A stretch of 53,604 nucleotides of DNA, taken from assembly GCA_023432465.1 (NCBI GenBank), contig JAEYUO010000036.1:1-53604 (forward strand), given 5' to 3'. This document shows, piece after piece, positions 1 through 8,198 of this stretch (position 1 is the first letter of the stretch; the number at the start of each line of letters is the position of its first letter). The notes below the pieces were generated by a model, which saw nothing but the letters and a program-made list of their open reading frames with translations, was not told where the DNA came from and did no database searches. Source of the stretch: Planctomycetota bacterium. Lineage in GTDB: Bacteria > Planctomycetota > Phycisphaerae > Phycisphaerales > UBA1924. The position numbers were made by a program, and so were the translations under genes.

Positions 1-903
1 CCCCCCGACCGCTCACACATCCTCACCGAGAAGCGGAACCCGCGGACATCGCGCCTGCACGAGCTGTCCGCGCGTGAGTGCGTCGATGTCATCGGCGATG
101 AGGATGCGATGGTGTTCGAGGCCATTCGTGCAGCCCGCCCCGCGATCGCGGCGTTGATCGAGGCCGCGGAGCCGGGCTTTGTCGCCGGCGGGCGGCTGAT
201 CTACATCGGCGCAGGCACGAGCGGTCGCCTCGGTGTGCTCGATGCCTCCGAGTGTCCCCCCACGTTCTGCACACCACCCGAGCGCGTGATCGGCATCATC
301 GCCGGCGGGGATGGCGCACTGCGGAAGTCGAGCGAGGGGAAGGAAGATGACCCCGATGGCGCGCGGGCGGAACTCGCGGCACTTAACCTGACCCCGCGCG
401 ATGCGGTGCTCGGGATCGCTGCGGGAGGCACGACGCCGTATGTCCACGGTGCTCTGGCGATCGCAAAGGAGCTTGCGCCCGGATGCGTCACCGGCCTGCT
501 CTGCTGCTCGCCGGTCGCCAAGCCCGCCGCGGCCGATCACCTCATCGTGATCGCGACCGGCCCGGAAGTACTGACCGGCTCGACGCGCATGAAAGCCGGC
601 ACCGCAACCAAGCTCGCCCTCAACACGATCTCAACGACGCTGATGATCCGCTCGGGCAAAGTCTACGAGAACCTGATGGTGGACATGCGCGCCACGAACG
701 CGAAGCTGCGCGACCGCGCAGCGCGGATTGTCTCGACACTCACCGGCCTCTCACGCGATGAGTCCTTCACGCTCCTCGACCGCGCGGGCGGAAGCGTCAA
801 GACCGCCGTCGTCATGCACCGCAAAGCCGTCGATGCCGCCGCTGCGGAGAAACTGCTGGCAGAAGCGGGCGGACGGCTGGAGCGGGTTTTGTCTGAAGCT
901 TAA
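1..903 (+). CDS. murQ: N-acetylmuramic acid 6-phosphate etherase, 5' partial
   Basis: MurQ cleaves the D-lactyl ether of N-acetylmuramic acid 6-phosphate to give GlcNAc-6-phosphate in cytoplasmic peptidoglycan recycling. The frame is open from base 1, and the translation before the first ATG (at 109) already matches the family: a TEKRNPRT-type start region followed by DEDAMVFEAI. The true start therefore lies just outside the window and only about 10-15 residues are missing. The SIS-domain core is clear, with GAGTSGRLGVLDASECPPTF at about residues 67-86 of the visible frame, then TGSTRMKAGTATK and NLMVDMRATNAKL further on. The stop is TAA at 901-903. No phosphotransferase or kinase partner is visible on this side. 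Identification is firm; only the N-terminus is unseen. Confidence 0.95.
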   Translation, partial: PPDRSHILTEKRNPRTSRLHELSARECVDVIGDEDAMVFEAIRAARPAIAALIEAAEPGFVAGGRLIYIGAGTSGRLGVLDASECPPTFCTPPERVIGIIAGGDGALRKSSEGKEDDPDGARAELAALNLTPRDAVLGIAAGGTTPYVHGALAIAKELAPGCVTGLLCCSPVAKPAAADHLIVIATGPEVLTGSTRMKAGTATKLALNTISTTLMIRSGKVYENLMVDMRATNAKLRDRAARIVSTLTGLSRDESFTLLDRAGGSVKTAVVMHRKAVDAAAAEKLLAEAGGRLERVLSEA

Positions 904-907
904 AGAC

Positions 908-950
908 AGTCCACAGAGTGCACGGAGAGGACACAGAGGGCACGGAGAAC
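908..950 (+). repeat. CACAGAG/CACGGAG short periodic repeat
   Basis: The spacer after murQ contains four related heptamers at 912 (CACAGAG), 921 (CACGGAG), 932 (CACAGAG) and 941 (CACGGAG), spaced 9 to 11 bases apart. The same heptamer recurs in the opposite orientation at 1403-1500, on the other side of the next gene. I infer a dispersed intergenic repeat family; its function is unknown. Confidence 0.6.
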
Positions 951-953
951 GCG

Positions 954-1367
954 TCAGAAGATATCGCGCGCTGGTCCGTACATGGTCACTCTGTATGCAC
1001 CCCAAGAGTCGCTCAAACTCTCCTGGGTGTAGGCCGTTCCGCACTCAGGACATACTTGGGCATCTTCCCCGCCCGAGAGATCATAGAGACAGTTCGGACA
1101 GAGCCGATCCCCTGACGCGGTGAGCCGTTCGAGCAGCTTCGTGTCGAGACGATTTGAGAGCCACATCTGTAACAAGAAGAACGCGACACACGGGAGGAAC
1201 GACAGGATCGCCGCCGACGTCCCTCCGAGAAACTGTAACCATCCATTGAGCAGGAAGGCCCCGAGGCCGACGACAACAAACCCGCTGATGATTGCCAACA
1301 GCCACCGCAGGTTGCGTCGCTGAACGGCGGCGGGAAGTCGGAGATAGGCAGACTGTCTCGATGACAT
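954..1367 (-). CDS. Small membrane protein with C-terminal zinc ribbon
   Basis: This 137-residue protein has a basic N-terminus, two hydrophobic segments (about residues 22-44 and 48-68) and a C-terminal cysteine ribbon, CPNC-LYDLSGG...CPECG, near residues 90-110. The ribbon spacing (CxxC, about 12 residues, CxxC) suggests one structural zinc on the cytoplasmic side. The same CPxCxYDLxG...CPECG signature occurs in the membrane protein at 20578-21384, so the two are likely distant relatives or share a domain. No enzymatic motif is visible. The gene lies between inverted CACAGAG-type repeats. It could have been carried in with them, or it may simply sit in a repeat-tolerant gap. I do not recognise a function. 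Confidence 0.7.
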   Translation of the reverse strand: MSSRQSAYLRLPAAVQRRNLRWLLAIISGFVVVGLGAFLLNGWLQFLGGTSAAILSFLPCVAFFLLQMWLSNRLDTKLLERLTASGDRLCPNCLYDLSGGEDAQVCPECGTAYTQESLSDSWGAYRVTMYGPARDIF

Positions 1368-1393
1368 GATGGTGACCGGAAGCAGTCTACATC

Positions 1394-1510
1394 ATGCCCG
1401 CTCTCTGTGACCTCAGTGCCCTTCTCTGTTCTCTGTGTTCCTCCCTCGCCCCTTTTCCCTCTCCCCTCTGCTGCCCTCCGCTTGCTCTGATTGCTCTGTG
1501 TTCCTCTTCC
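1394..1510 (-). repeat. CACAGAG-type repeat and polypurine tract (reverse orientation)
   Basis: Read on the plus strand this stretch is pyrimidine-rich with CTCTGTG/CTCTGTT units at 1403, 1424, 1431 and 1494. They are the reverse complement of the heptamers at 908-950. It lies between the stop of the GH15 gene and the start of the small membrane protein gene, and fills most of that 149-base gap. Confidence 0.55.
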
Positions 1511-1516
1511 CCCGCC

Positions 1517-3622
1517 TCACGCCACCCCGCTCTCCGCATACCCCGCCGGCGAGTTCGCTTCCGCAACCAGCCGCTCGTGCTTCCGCAGGTACTCGATCAC
1601 CGTCGTCACCACCGTCGCGTGGCTCCACGTCAGCGGGCTCACGCTCATCGCCTCGCCGGTGTACGGGTGATATTGCTCGGCGAGGACGCCGCTGGCCTTG
1701 GCGCGGTCGGCGGTCCACTCCAGCAGCGGCATCGCCGTGCGGAGTTCCTCGATCGTCCGGGCCAGCGCGATGCGGTGCTGCGCGTGCCAGAGCGTGCAGA
1801 TGATCCACGGGTTGCCGGGGACCTTCTCCGTATCCTGCCGCTCGACCATGTGGTAATAGTCGCGCTCGTAGCGGGCGCATCCGCCGACCGATGTCTTGAC
1901 CCACAGCCGCTCCCACAGCGACTGCATCTCGCTCACCACCATCGGGTTCCCCGGCCGCAGCGCGCCGAACGCGAACAGCGCGTAGTTCGCACTGTCGCGC
2001 GTCATGTCCAGCCGGTAGCCCGTCACCGCGCCCTCGTTGTCGGCCTCCTCGATCGGCGTCGCCATCCGCGCAAAGCGGCTCGACGACCCGTCCCACAGGT
2101 GCTTCAGCAACGCCTCCCGCATCCGCTCGGCCGATTCATTGAACCGCGCAGCGCGATCATGGTCCCCAAAGTCCGAGGCAAACACCGCCGCGGCATGCAG
2201 CGCGCCGATCGTCGCGGCCACCGTAAACGTGTGAATCCCGCGCCGCTCTTCCCACAAGTCCCAGCTCTGCAGCGGCAGGCCGTTGGTGTCAACGTGGCTG
2301 CACATCCACTCCGCCGGCTGCGCGATCAGCGGGTTGAACAGCGGCTTGACGAACTCGACATCGCGGAACGTGTCAAAGTGCTGGCGCAGCGCCCACACGA
2401 CCAGCGCGGTCTCATCCTGCTGGATCGGCAGCACCTGCTTGCCGTTGAGGATCCACGGGTGCCACGAGCTCGCCAGGTGACCCGCCGGCGTGTACTTGTG
2501 CAGGAAGTACCCGTTCTTGTTGATCACCTTCGCGCAGTAGCGGAAGAAGTTCCTCGACAGCTCGCTCTGGTTGGCCAGGATCAGCGCGTGCGCGACCAGC
2601 GCGCCATCCCGCGGCCAGCAATACGCGTAGTGATCGCCCGCGAAGTGCGAAATGTCCGAATCCGTCGCCGCGATGATCGCGCCGCGATTATCCACCTGCG
2701 TGCGCAAAATGAGCTGGCTGGACATGAACAGCTCACGCACCCGCGGCGGCAGCGCGGCGTGCGGATGCGCCGGCACGGTCGGGTCCATCGTGACGGTGCT
2801 TGCGCCCTGGATGTCCTTGCGGGTCCACAGCTTCCAGTACGCCTCGGTCCGCGCAATCATGCGATTGACGGTCTTGCTCTGGATGACCCGGTTCAGCTCG
2901 CGCACCCGTTCGTACGAATCGCCGCACGCCAGCCAGATCGCGCCTGTCGCCTCGCCCTTCCGCGGGACCGACAGGTTCACGCCGACGGTCGCGTCGATCG
3001 ACCCCTGCGAGATCGCGTTGCGCCCGAGCTCACCGTCCTCGGCATCGCGCCACGTGCCCTCAGCGCCCCCGACGCGCTTCGTCCCGATCGCCCAGTGATC
3101 GACCCCGACCTGCTCGCCATCGACCGCGTTCACAAGGAAGTACGAGTCGTCCTTGTAGAACACCAGGCCGTTGGTCTCGGGGTCGAAGTCGCAGGTGTCG
3201 CCCAGCGGCGACTCCTTGATCGACAGGTCGATGTGCATGAAGATGCGGACATCCCGCGGCGGCTCACCCACGCCCCCTCCGCCGTGGTTGCCGTTGGGAC
3301 GCAGGTCGCGGACGGTGATCCGCCGGAGGTACACCGCCTCGTGGAAGTCCACAACGTCGTTGCAGATCAGCTCAAGCTCAAGATTCTTGTTGACCAGCCG
3401 CACCTCGGTGACGAGCGAGTTGGGGCGATAGGCCAGGTGCCTCTCCCACGACGGGTCCTCGATCCATGCGAACTGGCCGTCGGCCCAGACGCCGAACCGC
3501 TGCACATGCCCGACCGTGTGGTTGTACCGCCCGACGTGCGGGTAGTAGAGGTCGCGCACGCGATAGAACTCATCGAAGTTGATGAGCAGATCGCCGTTGC
3601 CTACAGGGATGTCACGCGGCAT
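1517..3622 (-). CDS. Glycoside hydrolase family 15 protein (glucoamylase/trehalase-like)
   Basis: The 701-residue protein matches the two-part GH15 layout: an N-terminal beta-sandwich (about 5-270) and a C-terminal (alpha/alpha)6 barrel (about 290-690). Hallmarks are HYAYCWPRDGA at about 331-341, WDLWEERRGIHTF at about 454-466 with the likely general acid Glu458/459, and AEQYHP at about 645-650, which probably contains the catalytic base. Family members release glucose or related sugars from alpha-glucans, or hydrolyse trehalose; the substrate cannot be told here. There is no signal peptide, so it is probably cytoplasmic and acts in glycogen, maltodextrin or trehalose turnover. An AGGGA-type ribosome site precedes the ATG. 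It follows the fliN-like gene on the same strand after 132 bases. Confidence 0.9.
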   Translation of the reverse strand: MPRDIPVGNGDLLINFDEFYRVRDLYYPHVGRYNHTVGHVQRFGVWADGQFAWIEDPSWERHLAYRPNSLVTEVRLVNKNLELELICNDVVDFHEAVYLRRITVRDLRPNGNHGGGGVGEPPRDVRIFMHIDLSIKESPLGDTCDFDPETNGLVFYKDDSYFLVNAVDGEQVGVDHWAIGTKRVGGAEGTWRDAEDGELGRNAISQGSIDATVGVNLSVPRKGEATGAIWLACGDSYERVRELNRVIQSKTVNRMIARTEAYWKLWTRKDIQGASTVTMDPTVPAHPHAALPPRVRELFMSSQLILRTQVDNRGAIIAATDSDISHFAGDHYAYCWPRDGALVAHALILANQSELSRNFFRYCAKVINKNGYFLHKYTPAGHLASSWHPWILNGKQVLPIQQDETALVVWALRQHFDTFRDVEFVKPLFNPLIAQPAEWMCSHVDTNGLPLQSWDLWEERRGIHTFTVAATIGALHAAAVFASDFGDHDRAARFNESAERMREALLKHLWDGSSSRFARMATPIEEADNEGAVTGYRLDMTRDSANYALFAFGALRPGNPMVVSEMQSLWERLWVKTSVGGCARYERDYYHMVERQDTEKVPGNPWIICTLWHAQHRIALARTIEELRTAMPLLEWTADRAKASGVLAEQYHPYTGEAMSVSPLTWSHATVVTTVIEYLRKHERLVAEANSPAGYAESGVA

Positions 3623-3754
3623 TCTGGGCGTTCCCTGCGTGTGGTGTGGAGGAGAACAGACAGATCATCGACACACAAACGGCCCAGCTCGCGGCCGCGG
3701 GCTCAAAGTAGGCCATCGGCACGCCCAACGGTGGATAAACGCAGCCGCGCGGGC

Positions 3755-4123
3755 TCAGGCCGCCGCGGCAAGGTCGCCGCTGGTGCCCGTGGGGACATCG
3801 ACCGACCCCGCGATCGCATCCGGCGTCGGCATCATCGATCCGGATGAACCCTCGGCCTTGCCCGCCAGCGCATCGATGCGGGCCCGGAGGTCGCCGATGA
3901 AGCTGATGCGGAGGCCGAAGTTCTCGCCGACCTTGACGGCCTGGCCGGTGCCGATGGGCTTGTTGTTCACCTGCAGGGCGAGTTCATCCTCCGCGTTCTT
4001 CGGGAGCTCGATGATCGCGCCGGGGACAAGACTGACGACCTCGGATGTCTTCATCTGCCGCTCGCCGAGCAGGACGATGATGGGAACCTCGAGGCTGAGG
4101 ATGGATCGCAAATCAGAAGCCAT
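3755..4123 (-). CDS. fliN: FliN/SpoA-domain flagellar motor switch protein
   Basis: The protein has 122 residues. Residues about 8-85 form a SpoA (surface presentation of antigens) fold typical of FliN: LSLEVPIIVLLGERQM, then SLVPGAIIELP, then VNNKPIGTGQAVKVGENFGLRI. FliN joins FliM and FliG in the flagellar C-ring and takes part in rotation switching and export. Here the SpoA domain sits at the N-terminus and is followed by a Ser/Pro/Ala/Gly-rich tail of about 35 residues. In classical FliN the SpoA domain is C-terminal. No other flagellar gene is in the window; it lies directly downstream of fabF (60 bases). A non-flagellar SpoA role cannot be excluded. Confidence 0.8.
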   Translation of the reverse strand: MASDLRSILSLEVPIIVLLGERQMKTSEVVSLVPGAIIELPKNAEDELALQVNNKPIGTGQAVKVGENFGLRISFIGDLRARIDALAGKAEGSSGSMMPTPDAIAGSVDVPTGTSGDLAAAA

Positions 4124-4183
4124 GGGTCTGCTATCGGCGAGTGCGGGCGGATCACTGGAACGGGCGGGGCGGCCGGCCGCCGA

Positions 4184-5467
4184 TCAGGCATAACGACCGA
4201 TAATCAGCGTCACGTTGTGCCCGCCGAAGCCGAAAGTGTTGTTCATCACGTAATCCACGCGCCGCTCCTTGGCGTGGTGCGCCACGAGCTCCAAGTCGAT
4301 GTCCTCATCCTGATTGTCGAGGTTGATCGTCGGGGCGATCACCCCATCCCGGACCGCGTGGATGCAGGCGATGGTCTCCATCGCGCCCGAAGCGCCCAGC
4401 CCGTGGCCGTGCATGCTCTTGGTTGAGCTCATCATCAGCTTCCCGCCCCTGGACTTCCGGGCGTGGTCGCCGAACAGGCTGGTCACGGCGAGGGTTTCCG
4501 CCTTGTCGCCCAGCGGCGTGCTGGTCCCGTGCGCGTTCACATACCCAATCTGCTCCGGGTTCAGGCCCGCATCCTGAAGCGCCCACCGCATCGACCGCAT
4601 CGCGCCGCGGCCGGCCTCATCGGGGGCCGTGATGTGGTACGCATCACCGGCATTGGCGTGGCCGACAAGCTCGCAGTAGATGGTGGCACCCCGCTTCCGG
4701 GCGTGCTCCTCGGTCTCGAGGACAAACATCGCCGCGCCCTCGCCAAGGACAAAGCCGTCCCGGTCCTTATCGAACGGGCGGGAAGCCTTGGTGGGCTCAT
4801 CGTTGCGGGTGGAAAGAGCCCGCATCACCATGAACGCGCCGACGCAGATCGGGCTGATCGCGGCCTCCGCCCCACCCGCCAGCACCATGTCGCACTTGCC
4901 GCTGCGCAGTAGCTCGATCGCCTCGCCGATGGCATGCCCCGAGCTCGCGCACGCGGTGGCGTGCGCTGTGGCAGGCCCCTTCAGCCCGAGCATGATCGAG
5001 AGGTTCCCCGTCGCCGCGTTCACCATCAGCTTGGGAACGGTGAACGGGCTGAGGCGATCCGGGCCGCGATCGTGCAGAATCCCCACGCCATCCTCGATCG
5101 TGATGATCCCGCCGACGCCCGAGCCCACGACAACGCCGCACCGTTCAGAATCGACCTTCGAGAGGTCGATGCCGGAGTGCTTGACCGCCTGAACACCCGC
5201 AACAACCCCAAACTGGGCGAAGCGGTCCATCCGCTTCGCCTCGCGATGTTCGAGGATGTCCGCCGGCGGGGCCCAGCCCTTGATCTGTCCGGCGATCTTG
5301 ACCGACCACTTGCCCTCATACTTGGCAAACTCGGGCAGTTCGATCAGGCTGATGCCGCTCCGGCCCTCGCGCATGCCCTCCCAGGTCGCCTGGGCGGACA
5401 GACCGAGATTGGTCACCGCACCCATGCCGGTGACAACGACGCGGACGGGATGACGCGGATTCGTCAT
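4184..5467 (-). CDS. fabF: Beta-ketoacyl-ACP synthase II
   Basis: FabF condenses malonyl-ACP with acyl-ACP to elongate fatty acids in the cytosol. The 427-residue length is normal for the family. The thiolase-fold active site is complete: Cys173 in ATACASSGHA, His313 in NAHGTSTPLGD, Lys350 in SSTKSMHGH and His353. The N-terminal VVTGMGAVTNLG and C-terminal NNTFGFGGHNV motifs are also present. It lies 58 bases downstream of acpP on the same strand, the usual acpP-fabF order, so the two are probably co-transcribed and the enzyme acts on the neighbouring carrier. The start is ATG at 5467 with only a weak ribosome site. Confidence 0.97.
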   Translation of the reverse strand: MTNPRHPVRVVVTGMGAVTNLGLSAQATWEGMREGRSGISLIELPEFAKYEGKWSVKIAGQIKGWAPPADILEHREAKRMDRFAQFGVVAGVQAVKHSGIDLSKVDSERCGVVVGSGVGGIITIEDGVGILHDRGPDRLSPFTVPKLMVNAATGNLSIMLGLKGPATAHATACASSGHAIGEAIELLRSGKCDMVLAGGAEAAISPICVGAFMVMRALSTRNDEPTKASRPFDKDRDGFVLGEGAAMFVLETEEHARKRGATIYCELVGHANAGDAYHITAPDEAGRGAMRSMRWALQDAGLNPEQIGYVNAHGTSTPLGDKAETLAVTSLFGDHARKSRGGKLMMSSTKSMHGHGLGASGAMETIACIHAVRDGVIAPTINLDNQDEDIDLELVAHHAKERRVDYVMNNTFGFGGHNVTLIIGRYA

Positions 5468-5525
5468 GGGAGTTGAACTTCTGGTGCGTACGGAACCCAG
5501 GAGTCAGGCCGGGGGGGGAGGGGGG

Positions 5526-5777
5526 TCAGCCTTCCTTGCCCTGGGCCTGCATGATGAAGTCGATCGCCTGACCGACGGTCTTGATCTTCTCGGCCTGCTC
5601 ATCGGGGATGTTGGTCTCGAACTCGTCTTCGAGCTCCATGACCAGCTCGACCGTGTCGAGCGAATCGGCGTTCAGGTCCTCGACAAAGGACGTGTTGCGG
5701 CTGATCTGGGCCTTGTCGGTCCCCATCTGGTTGGCGACGATCTCGATCACCTTCGATTCAATCTCTTGCGGCGTCAC
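5526..5777 (-). CDS. acpP: Acyl carrier protein
   Basis: This is an 83-residue acidic four-helix carrier. The phosphopantetheine attachment site is Ser39 in EDLNADSLDTVELVM. The DSL motif, the acidic helix II (ELVMELEDEF) and the EQAEKIKTVGQAIDFI C-terminal helix are all canonical. The start codon is GTG (at 5775-5777 on the plus strand as CAC), supported by a GGAG ribosome site seven bases upstream. The gene precedes fabF. The acpP-fabF spacer contains a long C-run on the coding strand (G-run at 5511-5525 on the plus strand). Confidence 0.97.
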   Translation of the reverse strand: MTPQEIESKVIEIVANQMGTDKAQISRNTSFVEDLNADSLDTVELVMELEDEFETNIPDEQAEKIKTVGQAIDFIMQAQGKEG

Positions 5778-6263
5778 TGGGCTTCTCCAAAGATGACCGA
5801 CCTGCCCCCCAAACTCAACAACCCCGTTCCGCGCTCGACCGCATCCTTACCGGCAGGGGCCACCCCCGAACCATGGGAGAGGCGATCGATGGGGACCGGG
5901 ACCATGCCCGGCGTATCCCCGCGGAACTCGTGGCAAATATAGCCGAGTTGCCTCCGGAACGCCAAATCACCCCCCACCACCCCTCCCCACCACCACCCGT
6001 CCCGCCCAGGGCTATAGGGGGAACGTGTGGTCGCGGCGGGAGGGACGGGGGGGGACGGGGGGGACGGTGGGGCTTTGCCGGGATGACCGTTGCGGACGGA
6101 CTTGACGGCACAGGTTCACTCGGCGGCCCGACTGGTCGATGGAAGGACCGAGAGCGGCGAGCGTCTGCGTTCCGGGGCGATGTGCCGGCCGGGGACACCC
6201 AACACGATGGGTGCGGCCGACGTAAAGACCGGAGAGACCGTCCGCGTCCAGGACTGATGCGCT
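5778..6263. other. Divergent intergenic spacer with G-rich tracts on both strands
   Basis: This 486-base spacer separates acpP (minus) from the DUF1444 gene (plus), so it must hold both promoters. No convincing gene was found. A C-rich run at about 5970-6006 (G-rich on the minus strand) and a G-rich run at 6038-6072 (plus) face each other. CCCGTCCC at the end of the first is complementary to GGGACGGG in the second. Each run has at least four G-triplets with short loops, so each could fold as a G-quadruplex, or the two could pair. No clear -35/-10 pair was recognised. Confidence 0.55.
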
Positions 6264-7061
6264 ATGGCACGAATGCCGCACGAGCCCGAAGCCTTCGCCG
6301 AAACCGTCGCCGCGATGCTGCGCCGCCAGCAGCCCGAGCACTCCATCCAGCTCGTGGGCCCGCGCGAGATGGTCGTCGATGGCCGTCGGCTGGACCTTGA
6401 AAACCTCTTCCGCCTCGTCCGCCACGACCCCGACCGCGGCACCGAGATCGTCGAGCACTACCTCGACAACCTGTTCAACTCCGAGACCATCCAGCTCGCC
6501 GCGGCGAGCTTCGACTTCGTCCGCCCGCGGATCATGCCCCGCATCCAGCCCGAGAGCATCTTCAACCACCTCTCCCGCGAGCAGGTCGCCTACGTGCCGT
6601 TTGTCAACGGCACCGTGATCGTCTTCGTCATCGACCTCCCGCAGATGACCGTCAGCGTCACCACCGAGCAGATGGTGCGGTGGGGTGTGAACGCGGAAGA
6701 ACTTGAAGAGATCGCCCGGGCAAACCTCGATCACTATCTGCCGGAGCTGAACTTCCAGGTCGTGCAGAGCAAGGAGGGCGGCAAAGCCGCGATCCTCGCG
6801 GAGCAGGACGGCTACGACGCCGCCCGCGTGCTCATGAGCCGCCTGTTCGAGAAGCTCGCTCCGCAGCTCGGCGGCGACTTCTACGTTGGCCTGCCCGCAC
6901 GCGACATGTTTGTCGCGCTCACCGGCGGACCCGAGCCGTTCATCGATCGGCTGCGCACCCGCGTGAAGCAGGACTACCGCCGCCTGCCGTACCCGATCTC
7001 CTCGGAGCTGTTCTACGTGACGCGCGATGGCGTGGCCGGAACCGCGGCCGAAGCCGCATAG
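6264..7061 (+). CDS. DUF1444 family protein (YtpQ-like)
   Basis: The 265-residue protein resembles the DUF1444 family, known from Bacillus YtpQ and found in several phyla without an assigned biochemical role. Typical features are the N-terminal FAETVAAMLRRQQPEHSIQL, the central IMPRIQPE segment, then YVPFVNGTVIVFVIDLPQMTVSVT, and the C-terminal LTGGPEPFIDRLRTRV followed by YPISSELFYVT. There is no signal peptide or membrane segment, so it should be cytoplasmic. The start is ATG at 6264; another ATG seven bases upstream is out of frame. It is transcribed away from acpP, and the gene downstream is convergent. The family call is fairly safe; its function is unknown. Confidence 0.75.
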   Translation: MARMPHEPEAFAETVAAMLRRQQPEHSIQLVGPREMVVDGRRLDLENLFRLVRHDPDRGTEIVEHYLDNLFNSETIQLAAASFDFVRPRIMPRIQPESIFNHLSREQVAYVPFVNGTVIVFVIDLPQMTVSVTTEQMVRWGVNAEELEEIARANLDHYLPELNFQVVQSKEGGKAAILAEQDGYDAARVLMSRLFEKLAPQLGGDFYVGLPARDMFVALTGGPEPFIDRLRTRVKQDYRRLPYPISSELFYVTRDGVAGTAAEAA

Positions 7062-7082
7062 GCCCGCACTCGGCCCGCGCAC

Positions 7083-8087
7083 TCACTTCTTCCGGTTCCG
7101 CTCGATGTAGTCCTTCGCCTTCGCTTCCAGCGCAGGGGCCTTGAGCCCGATGGCCTTCGCCTCGGCCAAAGCCTGCTCCCACGCGACACCGTCATCCAGC
7201 ACGCGATACGGCAACCACGCCGCCGCGGCACGATTCCCGCTCCGGCAGTGCATCAGCGCATCGCCCTTGAGCCCCTTGAGCGATGCTCGCGCAGAGTCAA
7301 AGACCTCATCCGTCAGCTCGGCCTCGTTCTGGAACGGGATGTTGAAGTAGTTCAGGCCCAGAGCCTCCGCGCCGGCCTTCTCATCGAATCCCGTGCCCTC
7401 GCTCGCCTTGCGGAAGTCGATCACCGTCGTCACGCCCGCGGCCTTCGCCGATTCGAGCGCCGCCGCATCCGGCGCAGCGCGATCAAACCGCAGCGGCTCC
7501 CCGCCGATCGTCACGATCGTCCGGCCGATGAGCCCCGCCGAGTCAACCCGCGCCGTCTCCCGCCTCCCCGCGGCGTGCCCCTCTCGCACAAAGTCCGACA
7601 GCCCCGACGCATGCGCATGCAGCAGCGACACCACCGCCGGGTCGCCGCTCGATTCGCTGATCGAGACGCCCTTCTCGGTGACCGTTACCGCGAGTTTGAC
7701 CTTGTCGTGATTCTCGAACAACTCGCTGAACACCGGATCCCAGAACCGAACCGTCGCCCCCTGATCCATGCGGATCTTCATCCGCTGGGCGTGGTCCTTG
7801 ATCCGCCGTGCAACATCCGGATCATCGGACTCGGTGACGGCATCGACACCGTCCGCCCGGAACGTCACCACCCGCCGAATCTTCGTGTGATCCGTCAGCA
7901 GCGACTGCCAGATGCCGCGGTCATACGCCACCGTCCCCTTCTGACCACCCGGCTGCACCGCCGTTTGCGCCATGTCCTCGGACTTCGCATCCGTTGCGGA
8001 CTGGCAACCCGCCGCGCCAGCCAGCAGCAGCACACTCGAAGCCGTCAGCACAAATCCCGCGGCGGTCATTCTCTGGAATCGCGACAT
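7083..8087 (-). CDS. Lipoprotein with C-terminal dual-specificity/BLH-like phosphatase domain
   Basis: The 334-residue protein starts with a lipoprotein signal (LLLAGAAGC, lipobox Cys about 28). Residues about 195-315 look like the beta-lactamase-hydrolase-like (DUF442) branch of the tyrosine-phosphatase superfamily: LNYFNIPF, then the P-loop MHCRSGNRAAAAW. The loop has Cys and Arg separated by four residues, as I recall for BLH-like proteins, rather than the classical CX5R. Residues 30-190 contain an unassigned domain (SLLTDHTKIRR, DGVDAVTESDDPDVARRIKDHAQRM). A GGAG ribosome site sits eight bases before the ATG. The protein is probably anchored to a membrane and faces the periplasm. Substrate unknown; activity should not be assumed. 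Confidence 0.75.
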   Translation of the reverse strand: MSRFQRMTAAGFVLTASSVLLLAGAAGCQSATDAKSEDMAQTAVQPGGQKGTVAYDRGIWQSLLTDHTKIRRVVTFRADGVDAVTESDDPDVARRIKDHAQRMKIRMDQGATVRFWDPVFSELFENHDKVKLAVTVTEKGVSISESSGDPAVVSLLHAHASGLSDFVREGHAAGRRETARVDSAGLIGRTIVTIGGEPLRFDRAAPDAAALESAKAAGVTTVIDFRKASEGTGFDEKAGAEALGLNYFNIPFQNEAELTDEVFDSARASLKGLKGDALMHCRSGNRAAAAWLPYRVLDDGVAWEQALAEAKAIGLKAPALEAKAKDYIERNRKK

Positions 8088-8198
8088 ATTGAACTCCGGG
8101 CAAGCCCTATTGACGATACGTGGATCCTCAATAATAGGAGTCGCTTCGCCTCGACAAGGTTCCCGGAATTCGGCCGCGTACGGCGTTCATCGCCGGAC

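Noticed and set aside
1394..3847. An 817-residue open frame on the plus strand opposite the GH15 gene
   Set aside because: Arg/His/Pro-rich sequence with no family resemblance; it is the mirror of GH15 codons in GC-rich DNA.
5774..5980. A 68-residue minus-strand frame upstream of acpP
   Set aside because: It overlaps the acpP start region, lacks a ribosome site and has no recognisable motif.
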